Shown: positions 24,022 through 33,048, numbered from the stretch's first letter. The stretch: 42,608 nucleotides of DNA from DASVWH01 sp036389715 (GCA_036389715.1 DASVWH010000202.1:1-42608); one strand, 5' to 3'. Numbers and translations: made by a program. Notes: generated from the sequence alone by a model not told the origin.

Positions 24022-26616
24022 TCAGAAGCTGCGGCGGAAGAGGTAGGACATCTTGATGAAGAAGGTCCGACCGTTGCGGCGAAAGCCCGGCTCCAGATCA
24101 CCCGTGAACGGATTGAAGCCGTTGCGGCTCAGATCGTCGTTATAGCCGAGATAGAAGGCCGTGCCGGGGTTGGGCGTCCAGCCGAGCAGGAACTGCCCGC
24201 GCACGCTCGACGCCAGCGTATCGTAATCCACGCGGCCGCGCGCAAACGTGAAGCGCGAGAACTGGTAGGTCGTCCGCAGGGAGAAGATGTTGTCGTCGAA
24301 GGCGACGCGCCCCGTATCGTAACGCTGCAAACGGCTCTTCGTGTAGTTGAGCGACGCGCGCAGGGCGCTGGTCGGCTGGTAAGTCGCGCCCGCCGTCACC
24401 TCCCAATCGCCGCCGGGCCCTGGGTCCTGTTGCGCGTCAGGGTCAAGGAGCGCGGCCGGGCTGACGCGCGGGAATTTATCGCCGCCGCCGAAGTCCAGGT
24501 CAAAGGCGTTCCTTGTGTGCAGGACGAAGACGTTGAACGAGTAAGTCTTGCTCGGGTTCGACTCGATGAAGAAGTAAGGGCTCTGCTGATAGGTCGAGCG
24601 TTCCGGGCCGCCGCGGAAGGTGCAGGGCGGCGGGTCGTTCGGGCCGGAAGGGCCAAACGGCGAGCACGGGCGGACCGTCCGCCGGGCCCCGAACTCCTCT
24701 TCAAAGAGCCGCTCATAGCCCGTCACCATCCCCGCGCCGAGGAAGGTCTGGCGCGGCAGACTGAGCATGAACTGCGCTTCGTCCTCCCAGGCCTGCGTGC
24801 GCGCCTGCCAGTCGAAGTTCGTCCTGATGCTGTTGAAGAGCCGGTAGTAGATGATCTTGTGCTTGGGCTTCGGCTCCGACTTGTACTGGATGAAGAAGTC
24901 TTCATAGTTGGTGTTGCGGCGGCGCGTGAAGCCGACATCGGCGCGATAGTCAATCGTCCGCCCCTGCCCCTGCAACTGGTAGGTGAAGTGGCGTCCGCTC
25001 CTGTTCAGCGTGTAGTAGTAGCCGAAGCCGTTGCCGGTCCGGTAAATGCTCTGGTCCAGGTCCGGGTTGTAGAAGAACCGACGCGAGTTTGTGCCGATGG
25101 CCTGAAAGGTGAAGGTCGTCTGCGGGTCGATACGCAGCCGCCCGTCAACGCCCAGCAACTGGTTGTGCTTCTCGATAAAGCTGTAGGAGGTGGCAATCAT
25201 GCCGAGGCTGGAATCCTTCCCGACATCGCGCTTGAGACGCAGCACGCCGATGTATGCGTTCTTGTCCAGAAAGCGCAGGTTGCCCGCGCGCAGGCGCTCG
25301 TCGCCCGTGAAGTTGCCGGGCCCGTTATCGCTGGCCAGCATGATGCCGAAGGTATTGCGCCCGCGCTTGCCCGTCAGCTTGACGGCCACGTCCGGGTCTA
25401 TGATGGCGCGCGTGTGAACGGGCGTCAGCGGCGTTCTGAAGATGTCGATGCCTTCGAGAAAGAAGGGTCGCTTCTCTTCAAAGAAGATGGGAAAACGCTG
25501 GTTGGCCGTGACGACAAGCTGGTCTGATTCGACCTGCGCAAAATCGGGATTGAGCGCGAGGTCGAGCGTGACGGTCGGCGTGATGCCGAACTTCGCCGTC
25601 AGTCCGGGGTCGAATTTCACTGGCTCGTTGACGAGGCGTCCCGGGTCTGTCCCGGCGGGCGGGGGGTTGAATGAATGCACGCGCTTGCCGGTCTCGGAGA
25701 AGGTCAGGCTCGGAATCAATTCGAGCGTGCGCTCGGTCGAGATGTCTTCGAGGCCCGTCAGGTGTCCGGCCTGGCTGAGCCAGCTGGTCTTGTCGCGCGA
25801 GAGCGGCATCCACATGTCAAGCTCATTATTAAAGCGCTTGATGCGGCGATAGAAATGGATTCCCCAGAGCTTATCTTTGCCCGCCTCGTAGCGCAGCGAC
25901 TTGAACGGAATCGCCACCTCCACCGTGTAGCCCTCGCTGTTGACGACGCCCTTCGATTCAACCACCATGTCAACGCTGAAGTCTTCGCCGGAGCCTTCCG
26001 TCAACACGCCGTCGGCCTGGATGCCGAGCGGGTTGAAGTTCATCTCGTAGGCTTTGCGCTGGTCGTTGAACGTATCGAAGAAGAGCCCGACGTAATCGTC
26101 GTTGAAAATGCTGTCGCGCTTGGCGACCGTCGCGCGGACCTTGTCCGGCTCGTCGAAGGCGCGGTAGGCCACGTAGAGAAACTTCGAGTCGTAGCCGAGC
26201 AGAACTTCCGTCGGCTTTGAAGGCGCGGTATTGTCGCCGGGCTGAACCTGGTAGAAATCCTTGAGGACGAGGGCCTGCTTCCAGACTTCGTCGTCGAGCT
26301 TGCCGTCAATCACGGGCGGCTTGTCAAAGCGCACGACGCGCACAGGGTTGGCCTTCTCGGGGGGCAGCACGATGCCGGGCTTCGCGGCGGGCTTGGTTGC
26401 TTTGGCAGAGGTCAGCGCGGGCTGTTGCGCGTTCGTCCCGGCGGCAGCCAGGCAGATTAACACGGCGAGAATGGAGAGAAGGCCGAGCGTCGGCCGCAAG
26501 CCGCGTCTTGAAGACGGGCGGAGGGTCACGAAGGTCTCGGCGAACAGGTGCTTGAAAGATGACGACGAGTTGACTGCGCCAGGCTGGGCGACGGCGAAAG
26601 GCAGTCTTTGCTTCAT
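24022..26616 (-). CDS. Outer-membrane CBM9-like/DUF5916 protein (paralogue)
   Basis: The start is ATG 26616 behind TTGGAGGAGTCAC (864 residues). The frame runs open to 26823, but that part is upstream sequence. An unusually long polar N-region of about 35 residues precedes the hydrophobic signal LGLLSILAVLICLAAAGTNAQ. A CBM9-like domain starts near residue 90 (DKPPVIDGKLDDEVW) and the DUF5916 barrel fills the remainder, with FFEEKRPFFLEGIDIF and the same C-terminal FIKMSYLFRRSF ending. It lacks the AMIN domain and linker of its neighbour. The gap between the two genes is 77 bases and both lie on the minus strand, so they may share a transcript. Proteins of this type are abundant in Acidobacteriota and Bacteroidota and remain uncharacterised. 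Confidence 0.88.
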   Translation of the reverse strand: MKQRLPFAVAQPGAVNSSSSFKHLFAETFVTLRPSSRRGLRPTLGLLSILAVLICLAAAGTNAQQPALTSAKATKPAAKPGIVLPPEKANPVRVVRFDKPPVIDGKLDDEVWKQALVLKDFYQVQPGDNTAPSKPTEVLLGYDSKFLYVAYRAFDEPDKVRATVAKRDSIFNDDYVGLFFDTFNDQRKAYEMNFNPLGIQADGVLTEGSGEDFSVDMVVESKGVVNSEGYTVEVAIPFKSLRYEAGKDKLWGIHFYRRIKRFNNELDMWMPLSRDKTSWLSQAGHLTGLEDISTERTLELIPSLTFSETGKRVHSFNPPPAGTDPGRLVNEPVKFDPGLTAKFGITPTVTLDLALNPDFAQVESDQLVVTANQRFPIFFEEKRPFFLEGIDIFRTPLTPVHTRAIIDPDVAVKLTGKRGRNTFGIMLASDNGPGNFTGDERLRAGNLRFLDKNAYIGVLRLKRDVGKDSSLGMIATSYSFIEKHNQLLGVDGRLRIDPQTTFTFQAIGTNSRRFFYNPDLDQSIYRTGNGFGYYYTLNRSGRHFTYQLQGQGRTIDYRADVGFTRRRNTNYEDFFIQYKSEPKPKHKIIYYRLFNSIRTNFDWQARTQAWEDEAQFMLSLPRQTFLGAGMVTGYERLFEEEFGARRTVRPCSPFGPSGPNDPPPCTFRGGPERSTYQQSPYFFIESNPSKTYSFNVFVLHTRNAFDLDFGGGDKFPRVSPAALLDPDAQQDPGPGGDWEVTAGATYQPTSALRASLNYTKSRLQRYDTGRVAFDDNIFSLRTTYQFSRFTFARGRVDYDTLASSVRGQFLLGWTPNPGTAFYLGYNDDLSRNGFNPFTGDLEPGFRRNGRTFFIKMSYLFRRSF

Positions 26617-26913
26617 GACAAGTGACTCCTCCAATACGTGAGACCGCCGGAAGCGGCGACAATCAATTTTCGGTGGCTTGTTAACCTGTGAGCGCGAGTA
26701 AAAAAACCCATACGCGCTCCCCGCTTTCAAAGTTTCGTAAAGTTTGCTCTGCGCCCGCCGCGCCTCCGGCCACTCGAAGTGGATACTCGCTTGAGTGGAA
26801 TAAAGACGCGAGGGAGGCGGCAATCGTTAACCTCACAGGTAATCATTGGGCCTCGACACTCAAGCGTTGCGCATTTGTCAGGCCGCGCGAGCGTCGAGAC
26901 CGGGGCGGCGGGA

Positions 26914-29142
26914 TTAAGGCTGGCGCTCCGAGCGTCTGAGGATGATCCGGCCGTCACCCGTGCGCAGCGTCATGAGGGTGCCGCCGCTCCCGATCTTCCA
27001 GCGCCTGAGGCCCCTGGCCGAGCCGGGCTCGACCGTGACGGCCATGTTACCGTCGAAGATCAGCTCGGCGTCCGTCTCGATGGTCGCGTTGAAATCGGCG
27101 GGGATGGCCAGCGAGATAGTGCCGCTGCCGGTGCGCGCCGTCAGTTGAGCGAAGCGCCCGTCGAGGCTAATCCGTCCATCGCCCGTCTGCGTCTGCACGC
27201 TGCCCCTGAAATTATCCACCAGGATTTGGCCGTCGCCCGTCTTGGCGATCAATTGACCGCCCGCGTCGCGGACCTCGATTCGACCGTCGCCCGTGTGCAG
27301 GTCCAGGCTCCCGTTGACGCCGTCGAGCAGGAGGCGGCCGTCGCCGGATTGAAGGCGCAGCGTTGCGGTGCGCGGGACGAAGACCTCAAAGCCGACCGAA
27401 GCATTGTTGAAGGTGACGCTCCCGATGCGGCGCGCGAAGGTTTGATCGAAAGCCGACGTGACGTTGATGGCCGAGCCGCTCTGCTCGATGTTGACCTTGA
27501 TGCCGCGCATCTGCTGCTCTGTGCCCGCGCGCTTGCTGGCCGTGACCTGGACCTCTGGCTTATCCCACCCGTGAACTGTAATCGCGCCGTCGAAGGTTTG
27601 CAGGTTAACGCGCGGCGAGCCGCCGACGGCGAAGGATTTGACTTCGCGCTCGACGAGCCGCTGGCCGTTGGAATCATTATCAATAATGACGGTTTCCCCG
27701 CGCCCCACTTCGATGCGCGTGCGGCGAGACTCCTTCGCAATCTCTTTCTGCGCCTTCTGAGCCTCGCGCTGGGCGCGGAGGGCTTCGCGCTGCGCTTCGA
27801 CCTGGGCGCGCTGGGCTTCGACCTGTGCCTCGCGTTGTGCGCGCTGTGCTTCCTGCTGCGCACGCTGGGCCTCTAATTGGGCCTCGCGCTGTGCGCGCTG
27901 CGCTTCGAGTTGTGCGCGCTGTGCTTCACGCTGTGCGCGCTGGGCTTCCTGCTGCGCGCGTTCGGCCTCCCTCTGGCCTAACTGCGCGGCGCGCTGTGCT
28001 TCCAACTGCGCGCGGCGGGCCTCTTCCTGGGCACGCTGGGCTTCGCGCTGGGCCTCCTCTGCGGCGCGCTGCCCTTCGAGCTGCGCACGCTGTGCTTCGC
28101 GCTGTGCGCGTTGGGCTTCGCGTTGTGCGTCGCGTTGTGCGCGCTGGGCCTCGCGCTGCGCTTCGAGCTGTGCGCGCTGTGCTTCGAGTTGGGCGCGCTG
28201 CGCTTCACGCTGGGCTTCGCGCGCGGCCTCACGCGCCTCGATCCTCGATTCCTCCGCGTCGTCGTCGTAATCCTTACCGGGCTCGGCCAGCAGGTTCGTC
28301 GCACGATTGAGCGCACGCCCGTCGGCGGCATGGCGAATCGTGATATTGCCGTTGACGTTGCTCAGGCGAAGGCGCGGGCCGCCCTGTCCGAGCTGGCCTG
28401 CGAGGTCGCGGCCGACGTATTCGCCGTGACGCACGGGCAGACCGAAATCATTGCTGATGCCGCCGTGAACCGTGCTGGCCTTGAGTTCGGCGTTGGCGTC
28501 GGAGGGAATCGTCAACGAGACCGTCCCGTTAATCGAGCCGAGCGAGATCGGCCCTACGCTGTCGAGCCGGTTAAAGGTCGCGTCGAGATTCCCATTGATG
28601 GTCGAAAGCTTGGTGTCTCCGCTGAGGCCGCGCGCTGTGACGCGGCCATTGATGGACGAAGCCTTAACGGGGCCGGTCAAGCCTTCAAGGTCCAGGTTGC
28701 CGTTAATCAGCTCGATGGAGTTGATGCGCGCGCCCCGCGGGACGGTCAGCGTGTATTCGACGATGGCGGGATTGTTGTAGCGCCCCTCGCCGTTCGTAAA
28801 GGTCTGCGTCTGGTCCGGGTAGTCTGTGCGAATCTGGATGCCGTTCGTGTCGGCGTTGATTTTAATCTGCGCTTCGGCGAGCCGCTCGCGCCGGTAAGCC
28901 TTCTTGACGGCGTCCACCCGCACCTCGTTGCGCTCCCAGGCCGTGACGCGCACCGCGCCGTTGATATTTTCCAGGCTCACCCGGCCGTCGGGACCGAGCG
29001 CATAGGTCTGGTGAAACTCCTCGCGCAGCTGCTCGGTCTGCTGTTGCGGCATCACGCTGCTCGCCGCCGTCGTCAACAGCGCCAGCACGCCGAGGGCGGC
29101 CGGGAGCATTCTTCTCTTAAGCATCATCTGCATCTGCTTCAT
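26914..29142 (-). CDS. Exported DUF4097 protein with a long EAQR coiled coil
   Basis: ATG 29142 sits behind AGAAGGATAAGTG (742 residues). A GTG at 29145 is an alternative. A signal peptide covers about residues 10-33. The protein has two DUF4097-type beta-strand-repeat domains: residues about 45-275 (YVG... preceded by IELINGNLDLEG, ASSINGRVTARG, LSTINGNLDATF) and about 480-742 (LRLQSGDGRLLLDG, DLHTGDGRIEVRDA, AKTGDGQILVDN). Between them lies about 165 residues of almost pure EAQRAQR/EAQREAQ heptads (nucleotides about 27745-28245), which would form a long highly charged coiled coil. DUF4097 proteins are predicted right-handed beta-helices with no known catalytic activity. It lies 89 bases behind another DUF4097 gene on the same strand and probably belongs to the same transcript. 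Confidence 0.87.
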   Translation of the reverse strand: MKQMQMMLKRRMLPAALGVLALLTTAASSVMPQQQTEQLREEFHQTYALGPDGRVSLENINGAVRVTAWERNEVRVDAVKKAYRRERLAEAQIKINADTNGIQIRTDYPDQTQTFTNGEGRYNNPAIVEYTLTVPRGARINSIELINGNLDLEGLTGPVKASSINGRVTARGLSGDTKLSTINGNLDATFNRLDSVGPISLGSINGTVSLTIPSDANAELKASTVHGGISNDFGLPVRHGEYVGRDLAGQLGQGGPRLRLSNVNGNITIRHAADGRALNRATNLLAEPGKDYDDDAEESRIEAREAAREAQREAQRAQLEAQRAQLEAQREAQRAQRDAQREAQRAQREAQRAQLEGQRAAEEAQREAQRAQEEARRAQLEAQRAAQLGQREAERAQQEAQRAQREAQRAQLEAQRAQREAQLEAQRAQQEAQRAQREAQVEAQRAQVEAQREALRAQREAQKAQKEIAKESRRTRIEVGRGETVIIDNDSNGQRLVEREVKSFAVGGSPRVNLQTFDGAITVHGWDKPEVQVTASKRAGTEQQMRGIKVNIEQSGSAINVTSAFDQTFARRIGSVTFNNASVGFEVFVPRTATLRLQSGDGRLLLDGVNGSLDLHTGDGRIEVRDAGGQLIAKTGDGQILVDNFRGSVQTQTGDGRISLDGRFAQLTARTGSGTISLAIPADFNATIETDAELIFDGNMAVTVEPGSARGLRRWKIGSGGTLMTLRTGDGRIILRRSERQP
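27745..28245 (-). repeat. Intragenic heptad-repeat tract (EAQRAQR units)
   Basis: About 500 bases of imperfect 21-base units inside the DUF4097 gene, each coding for seven residues with Glu, Ala, Gln, Arg at fixed places. Such tracts expand and contract easily, so length variation between strains is likely. Confidence 0.8.
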
Positions 29143-29231
29143 CACTTATCCTTCTTATTTCTCTTTCGCGCCGGTAGATTTTTTTCGTTAAGCAGGCGCT
29201 CTTGCCCGCCCTCTCAAAACGATGGGCTCTT

Positions 29232-30143
29232 TTAGGAGAGACGCCGGAGACGGATGTCGCCGTTGACCGTCTTGAGAGAGAGGTCGCGCCCGCCGCCGCC
29301 GATAGTGCCGTTCATCTGCCTGCGGCTGATGCGGCCCGTCAGCGTCAGCGGAAAGTCGCTGTAGATGTCGCCGTTCATGGTCTGCGCCCTGACCTCCGCA
29401 TTAGTGTCTGCGGGAAGATCGAGCGTGATCGCGCCGTTGACGGTCTTGAACTCCAGCGGGGAGGTCCAGGCCCCGTTCCCCATCGAAGCGGTGATTGAGC
29501 CGTTGACGGTCATGGCGTGCGCCACCCCTGCGGCCGCAATGTGAATGCTGCCGTTGACGGTCGAGGCGTCAACGTCACTGTCGAGACGGCCCGTCTCGAT
29601 GTCGCCGTTAACGGTGCGGCCGTTGAAGCGGACGCCGCGCGGCACGCGGACTGTGAAGTTAACCCGCACGTCGTTGTTGCTGACGTGTGATTCCCAGTTA
29701 TCGCCCGCCTGGCATCCGTTCGGGCGACCCGGATTGCTGCTCGGGTAGATGGCGCAGATGGTGACTCCGCCCGCATGTTCGAGCACGCGTACTTCGACTC
29801 CGGCGGGATCGCTCTTGCTGCCGCGCTTGGTCGCCGTGACTTCGACCTCATTGCCCGCGGAAGGCTCTGCGTGAACGTCGCCGAGGATGCCTTTAATCTC
29901 TATCACGCGCCCTTCGGCGATGCGGCCGCTCCAGCGAAAATCCTGGTTCGCCACGGGCGCGACCGGCGCGACGCTCTGCGTCTCCCGCTCGCTCGCGGAG
30001 GCGGCCAGGACGCTCTGCAAAACCTGCACGCGCGTCCAACTCTCGGCGGCGCTCGTCAGCCTGTTCAACTGCTCCAGCGCAAACGGCGAGGCCGTCATCA
30101 TTAACGCCGTGATTATCAAAGTCGTCAGCATCTTCGATCTCAT
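29232..30143 (-). CDS. Exported DUF4097-family protein
   Basis: I take ATG 30143 with AAGGTGA just ahead (303 residues). GTG 30152, preceded by AAAGGATAAAG, is an equally good alternative. A signal segment lies at residues 3-24. The C-terminal two-thirds consists of short repeated strands with N-G-D/S-I turns: FNGRTVNGDIETGR, ASTVNGSIHIAA, AMTVNGSITAS, FKTVNGAITLDLP, AQTMNGDIYSDF, LKTVNGDIRLRRLS. This is the DUF4097 signature. A cysteine pair (CAIYPSSNPGRPNGC) may form a disulfide. The upstream ECF-type element at 30289-30316 suggests that this gene, and probably the coiled-coil DUF4097 gene behind it, are controlled by the sigma factor encoded at 33048. Confidence 0.85.
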   Translation of the reverse strand: MRSKMLTTLIITALMMTASPFALEQLNRLTSAAESWTRVQVLQSVLAASASERETQSVAPVAPVANQDFRWSGRIAEGRVIEIKGILGDVHAEPSAGNEVEVTATKRGSKSDPAGVEVRVLEHAGGVTICAIYPSSNPGRPNGCQAGDNWESHVSNNDVRVNFTVRVPRGVRFNGRTVNGDIETGRLDSDVDASTVNGSIHIAAAGVAHAMTVNGSITASMGNGAWTSPLEFKTVNGAITLDLPADTNAEVRAQTMNGDIYSDFPLTLTGRISRRQMNGTIGGGGRDLSLKTVNGDIRLRRLS

Positions 30144-30288
30144 CTCGATCACCTTTATCCTTTAGCAGCGCTATCGTCATGCCCGTGCCTGCGGGCGGTT
30201 CCGGGTTGATTAAAGCAGACCGTCGCCTCGTCTTCCCTACTCTCGGCCGCCCCTTCGAGCCTGTCTTAATCTCGTCGCTCTAATGTAA

Positions 30289-30316
30289 AAACACCGCGAC
30301 TATTTTCTTTGTGGCA
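30289..30316 (-). promoter_or_regulatory. Putative ECF promoter, copy 1
   Basis: On the minus strand TGCCACAA, 12 bases, CGGTGTTT, pointing to the DUF4097 gene at 30143. The two 8-mers and the spacing are identical to the copies at 33069-33096 and 33365-33392. The leader would be about 140 bases. Confidence 0.6.
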
Positions 30317-30497
30317 ACTATTTTCGGGCCGTCCCGTGAGTCACCTGCCAAAGCGATTCCGGGATGCGGAGACGGCTGCGCGAGCATTCAGAAGATGAAC
30401 AGAGCACAAAACGGCTCGCCCGATTCCAGGCGCTCTCCGCGACCTCTGCGCGTCTGGATGCCTGTTGCTTTGAGAGCGGGGCGGGCCCGTGCAGGCT

Positions 30498-31499
30498 TTA
30501 CTTGCGCCGCAGGCGCACCGTTCCGCTGAAAGAGATGAGGTTGATGGTCGCGTCGCCGGTGCCGAAAGAGCCGGAGAGGCGGCCCGACTGGAGGATGCTC
30601 GCGGCGGGCGGGCCCTCGCTTTTGTAGTGAAGCGGGAATTCCGTGATGATCTCGCCGCCCTCGGAGACCCTGGCGTTGATCTTGAAGGAAGAATCATTCG
30701 GGATGGCGAGCGTGATGTCGCCCGTCGTCGTCGTGAAATCATAGCTGCCGCCGCGCGCGAGCGGCCCGTTGAGCCTCACTTCCCCGCTGATGGTGTTGGT
30801 TTCGACGTGCGTCTGGCCGATGCGGTCGAGCGTCAAATCGCCGCTCACGGTCTTGGCCTTCAGAAAATCGCTCGGCTCGGTCGAGCGAATCTCGCGGGCT
30901 GAGATAGAGCCGCCGATGGAGTTCAGGCGGACACGCCCGGCCGAATTCTCGACCGTCATATCGCCGCCCACGCTCGTCGCGTCAATGGCCTTGGCCACGC
31001 GCACGACCTCTATCTCTCCGTCAATAGTCTCGATGCGAGCTTCGGCCACGCCGTCCACCTCTATGTCGCCGTCCTGCGTCTTCAAATAGACGGTCGCGCC
31101 GCGCGGGACATCCACCTGCACGTCCGCGCTGGCGATGCTGACGCCGTACTGCGGCTCTTCGTCGGCCGAATCGCTGACCAGGACTTCGACGCGCAGGGCC
31201 GGGCCAGTGCCGTTCGCGCCGTCCGTGTTGCGCAGCTCGACACGCGCGTCCTCATCTTCGACACGCGCACGCACCTCCTGCCTGTCCCAGCCGTGGACTA
31301 TGATCTTGCCCGTCCCCGTCGAGACCGTGACGTTGACGCTCTCGGCCGCGGTGACCGTGCGCTCGTTGCCGGGCTGGGCCTCACCGCCCGCGGCTTTCTG
31401 GGCGGAGGCGGACGCCGCAAAAGCCAGGGAGCAGAAGAGCGCCGCACTTATTATTAGAGAGTTCAATTTCATGCCTGATGATTTCCAATCAACTGTCAT
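30498..31499 (-). CDS. Exported DUF4097-family protein, third gene of the sigma/anti-sigma operon
   Basis: ATG 31499 overlaps the stop of the anti-sigma gene (ATGA), favouring this start (333 residues). An internal ATG at 31472 (MKLNSLIISAALFCSLAFAA) would begin directly with the signal peptide and is a real alternative. After the signal (ending ASAQK) come repeated DUF4097 strands: VNVTVSTGTGKIIVHGWD, YLKTQDGDIEVDGVAEA, IETIDGEIEVVRV, ATSVGGDMTVENSAG, LNSIGGSISARE, AKTVSGDLTLDRIG, TNTISGEVRLNG and a final LISFSGTVRLRRK. It is translationally coupled to the anti-sigma factor, so it is likely an extracytoplasmic part of the same regulatory system, perhaps a sensor or effector at the envelope. 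This role is inference. Confidence 0.86.
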   Translation of the reverse strand: MTVDWKSSGMKLNSLIISAALFCSLAFAASASAQKAAGGEAQPGNERTVTAAESVNVTVSTGTGKIIVHGWDRQEVRARVEDEDARVELRNTDGANGTGPALRVEVLVSDSADEEPQYGVSIASADVQVDVPRGATVYLKTQDGDIEVDGVAEARIETIDGEIEVVRVAKAIDATSVGGDMTVENSAGRVRLNSIGGSISAREIRSTEPSDFLKAKTVSGDLTLDRIGQTHVETNTISGEVRLNGPLARGGSYDFTTTTGDITLAIPNDSSFKINARVSEGGEIITEFPLHYKSEGPPAASILQSGRLSGSFGTGDATINLISFSGTVRLRRK

Positions 31500-32476
31500 C
31501 TGAGCGCGATGCTCGGCCTGGCCTGTTCTGCTATCGCACTGAGCAGGTCGAGCTTGCTCTGGTAAGAGGAATAAAGAAAGGCTGCGGCGTCCGGGTCTTT
31601 CGGATTGCGCCGCGCCGAGCGCCGCGTCGAATCTATGGCCTGGTCTACGACGGCCAGATTGCGTTCGTACTCGGCGCGCAGGCTCGGTCGCAGGGCCGTC
31701 TCGCCGCTGGCCTCTATCTCCGTCGTCAGCGTGGCGATAGCCTTCAGGTAGCTCTGCTCGCCGGGCAGCGGCGCGGCTGCGGGCTCGGCGTTGAGCGGCC
31801 GGTTATTTGCGACCGCTGCGGGCGCTGGCTGTGCGCTCCGAATGCTCCGCTGTCTCCTGTAACCGGCCTGCGAGATGGCTGCGCCGGGGATATTTGCGCC
31901 CGTGACGGTTGCGCCGCGCTTAATTCGAGCGCTGTTCGGGCCGCTGCCTTCCTTCGGCGTCAATGTCGGCGTTGTCGTCTCGGTCGGCTCTGAGCCGGTC
32001 ACGATTGCGTGATGGGTCGAGCTTGAATGGCTCTGGCCGGGGGCGATTGCCGCCAGCCGGTTGCCGTCGTTTCCGGGCTGCCGCTGTTGTATCGCCGCGA
32101 AGATGAGCGCGAAGGCGACGACGGCGACGAGGCTGGCGAAGCCGAGGGCGCGTTGCGGCGTCAGTCTAAAGAGTTCTGCGAGCGAGGCAAACCAGCCGCT
32201 CAGGGTTCGGCCGCGTGACGGCACGAAGGACTCCGCGCGGCTCATCCCGGCAATCGCCGTGTCGAGACGCTCGCGCAGCCGCTCGGTCGGCACGGCCAGC
32301 GAAAGCTCCGGCTCAAGCGCCGTCACGAAAAACGACATCTCTTCGGCGGCCTGGCTGGCGGCCTCGCTGCACGCAGCGCAGGCGGCCAGATGCGTCGCCA
32401 CCGTCTCGGTCATCTCGGGGGAGAGTTCGCCGTCCACGTAGCCCTGTAGGATTCCTTCTTCAACGCACCCTCTCAT
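31496..32476 (-). CDS. zf-HC2 transmembrane anti-sigma factor
   Basis: The start ATG 32476 lies behind CGGAGGGACTCG and overlaps the sigma-factor stop codon (ATGA). The protein has 326 residues. Residues 1-45 form the zinc-binding anti-sigma domain: Cys4, then His29-x3-Cys33-x2-Cys36 in THLAACAACSEAA, the canonical ZAS motif. One transmembrane helix at about residues 112-135 (ALGFASLVAVVAFALIFAAI) is followed by a Thr/Pro/Ser-rich periplasmic linker and a helical end (SYLKAIATLTTEIEASGE, LAVVDQAIDSTRR). It should sequester the ECF sigma factor encoded just upstream at the inner membrane until a signal releases it. Confidence 0.9.
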   Translation of the reverse strand: MRGCVEEGILQGYVDGELSPEMTETVATHLAACAACSEAASQAAEEMSFFVTALEPELSLAVPTERLRERLDTAIAGMSRAESFVPSRGRTLSGWFASLAELFRLTPQRALGFASLVAVVAFALIFAAIQQRQPGNDGNRLAAIAPGQSHSSSTHHAIVTGSEPTETTTPTLTPKEGSGPNSARIKRGATVTGANIPGAAISQAGYRRQRSIRSAQPAPAAVANNRPLNAEPAAAPLPGEQSYLKAIATLTTEIEASGETALRPSLRAEYERNLAVVDQAIDSTRRSARRNPKDPDAAAFLYSSYQSKLDLLSAIAEQARPSIALR

Positions 32477-33048
32477 CGAGTCCCTCCGATTTTGCCGTAC
32501 ACTCTGATGAATTCCTTCCGCCCTCTGGCGATCAGGCTGCCGACGTTCGTCTCGTTCAAGGAGAGCGCCGTCGCAATCTCTTTGTAAGAGAGCCCTTGCT
32601 GCTTGAGCAGCAGGCAACTGCGCATCGGCTCTTTAATCTTATCGAGCGCCCGGCGCGCCTCTTCAATCTCGGTCCGCCGCTCATACTCCTGCTCCGGCGC
32701 TTCCGAAGTAAACCATCCGGTCATCTCCGCCTGCTTGGCATACTCTTCGTCGCGGGCGGCCGAGCGCGTCTGCCCGCGCAGCGTGTTGCGCGCGACGTTC
32801 ATTGTCACCCGCAGCAGCCAGGCCCGCAGCAAATCCTCGCCGGGCGTCGAGTCCAGATTTCGGTAGAGCCTGAGAAAGACCTCCTGCGTCACGTCTTCGG
32901 CCAGCCCGACATCGCGAACCAGCGCGCGTGCCGTGCGGAAAACGGCGCGGTGATGCAGCATGAAGGCTTCGTCGAAGCCCGGCGGCGCTTCCGCTATCTC
33001 CATCGTCTTTGGCATAGAGTCCGTCAAGGCTCTTGCGCTTCCGCTCAT
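32473..33048 (-). CDS. ECF-type RNA polymerase sigma factor
   Basis: I take ATG 33048 (191 residues), with GAGAGCGG upstream. A longer frame to 33141 would include a putative promoter inside the coding region and is rejected. ATG 33015 and 33003 are shorter options. Region 2 spans about residues 25-95 (FDEAFMLHHRAVFRTARALV, LAEDVTQEVFLRLYRNLD, the -10-recognition and core-binding helices). Region 4 covers about 130-190 (ALDKIKEPMRSCLLLKQQGL, YKEIATALSLNETNVGSLIARGRKEF), a helix-turn-helix reading the -35 box. There is no sigma region 1 or 3, as expected for ECF factors. Two copies of the element TGCCACAA-N12-CGGTGTTT precede the gene, so autoregulation is likely. The downstream anti-sigma and DUF4097 genes overlap by ATGA. 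Confidence 0.92.
   Translation of the reverse strand: MSGSARALTDSMPKTMEIAEAPPGFDEAFMLHHRAVFRTARALVRDVGLAEDVTQEVFLRLYRNLDSTPGEDLLRAWLLRVTMNVARNTLRGQTRSAARDEEYAKQAEMTGWFTSEAPEQEYERRTEIEEARRALDKIKEPMRSCLLLKQQGLSYKEIATALSLNETNVGSLIARGRKEFIRVYGKIGGTR

Noticed and set aside
23965..25527. Long plus-strand open frame antisense to the DUF5916 gene
   Set aside because: GC-rich DNA opens antisense frames opposite real genes. The composition is Arg, Ala and Val rich without known motifs, and no ribosome binding site is seen.
27745..28245. CRISPR or satellite array
   Set aside because: The periodicity is 21 bases and the frame stays open throughout, so it is a coding heptad repeat.
28111..29235. Plus-strand open frame opposite the EAQR tract
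   Set aside because: It is the shadow of a repeat-coded protein and has no start signal.
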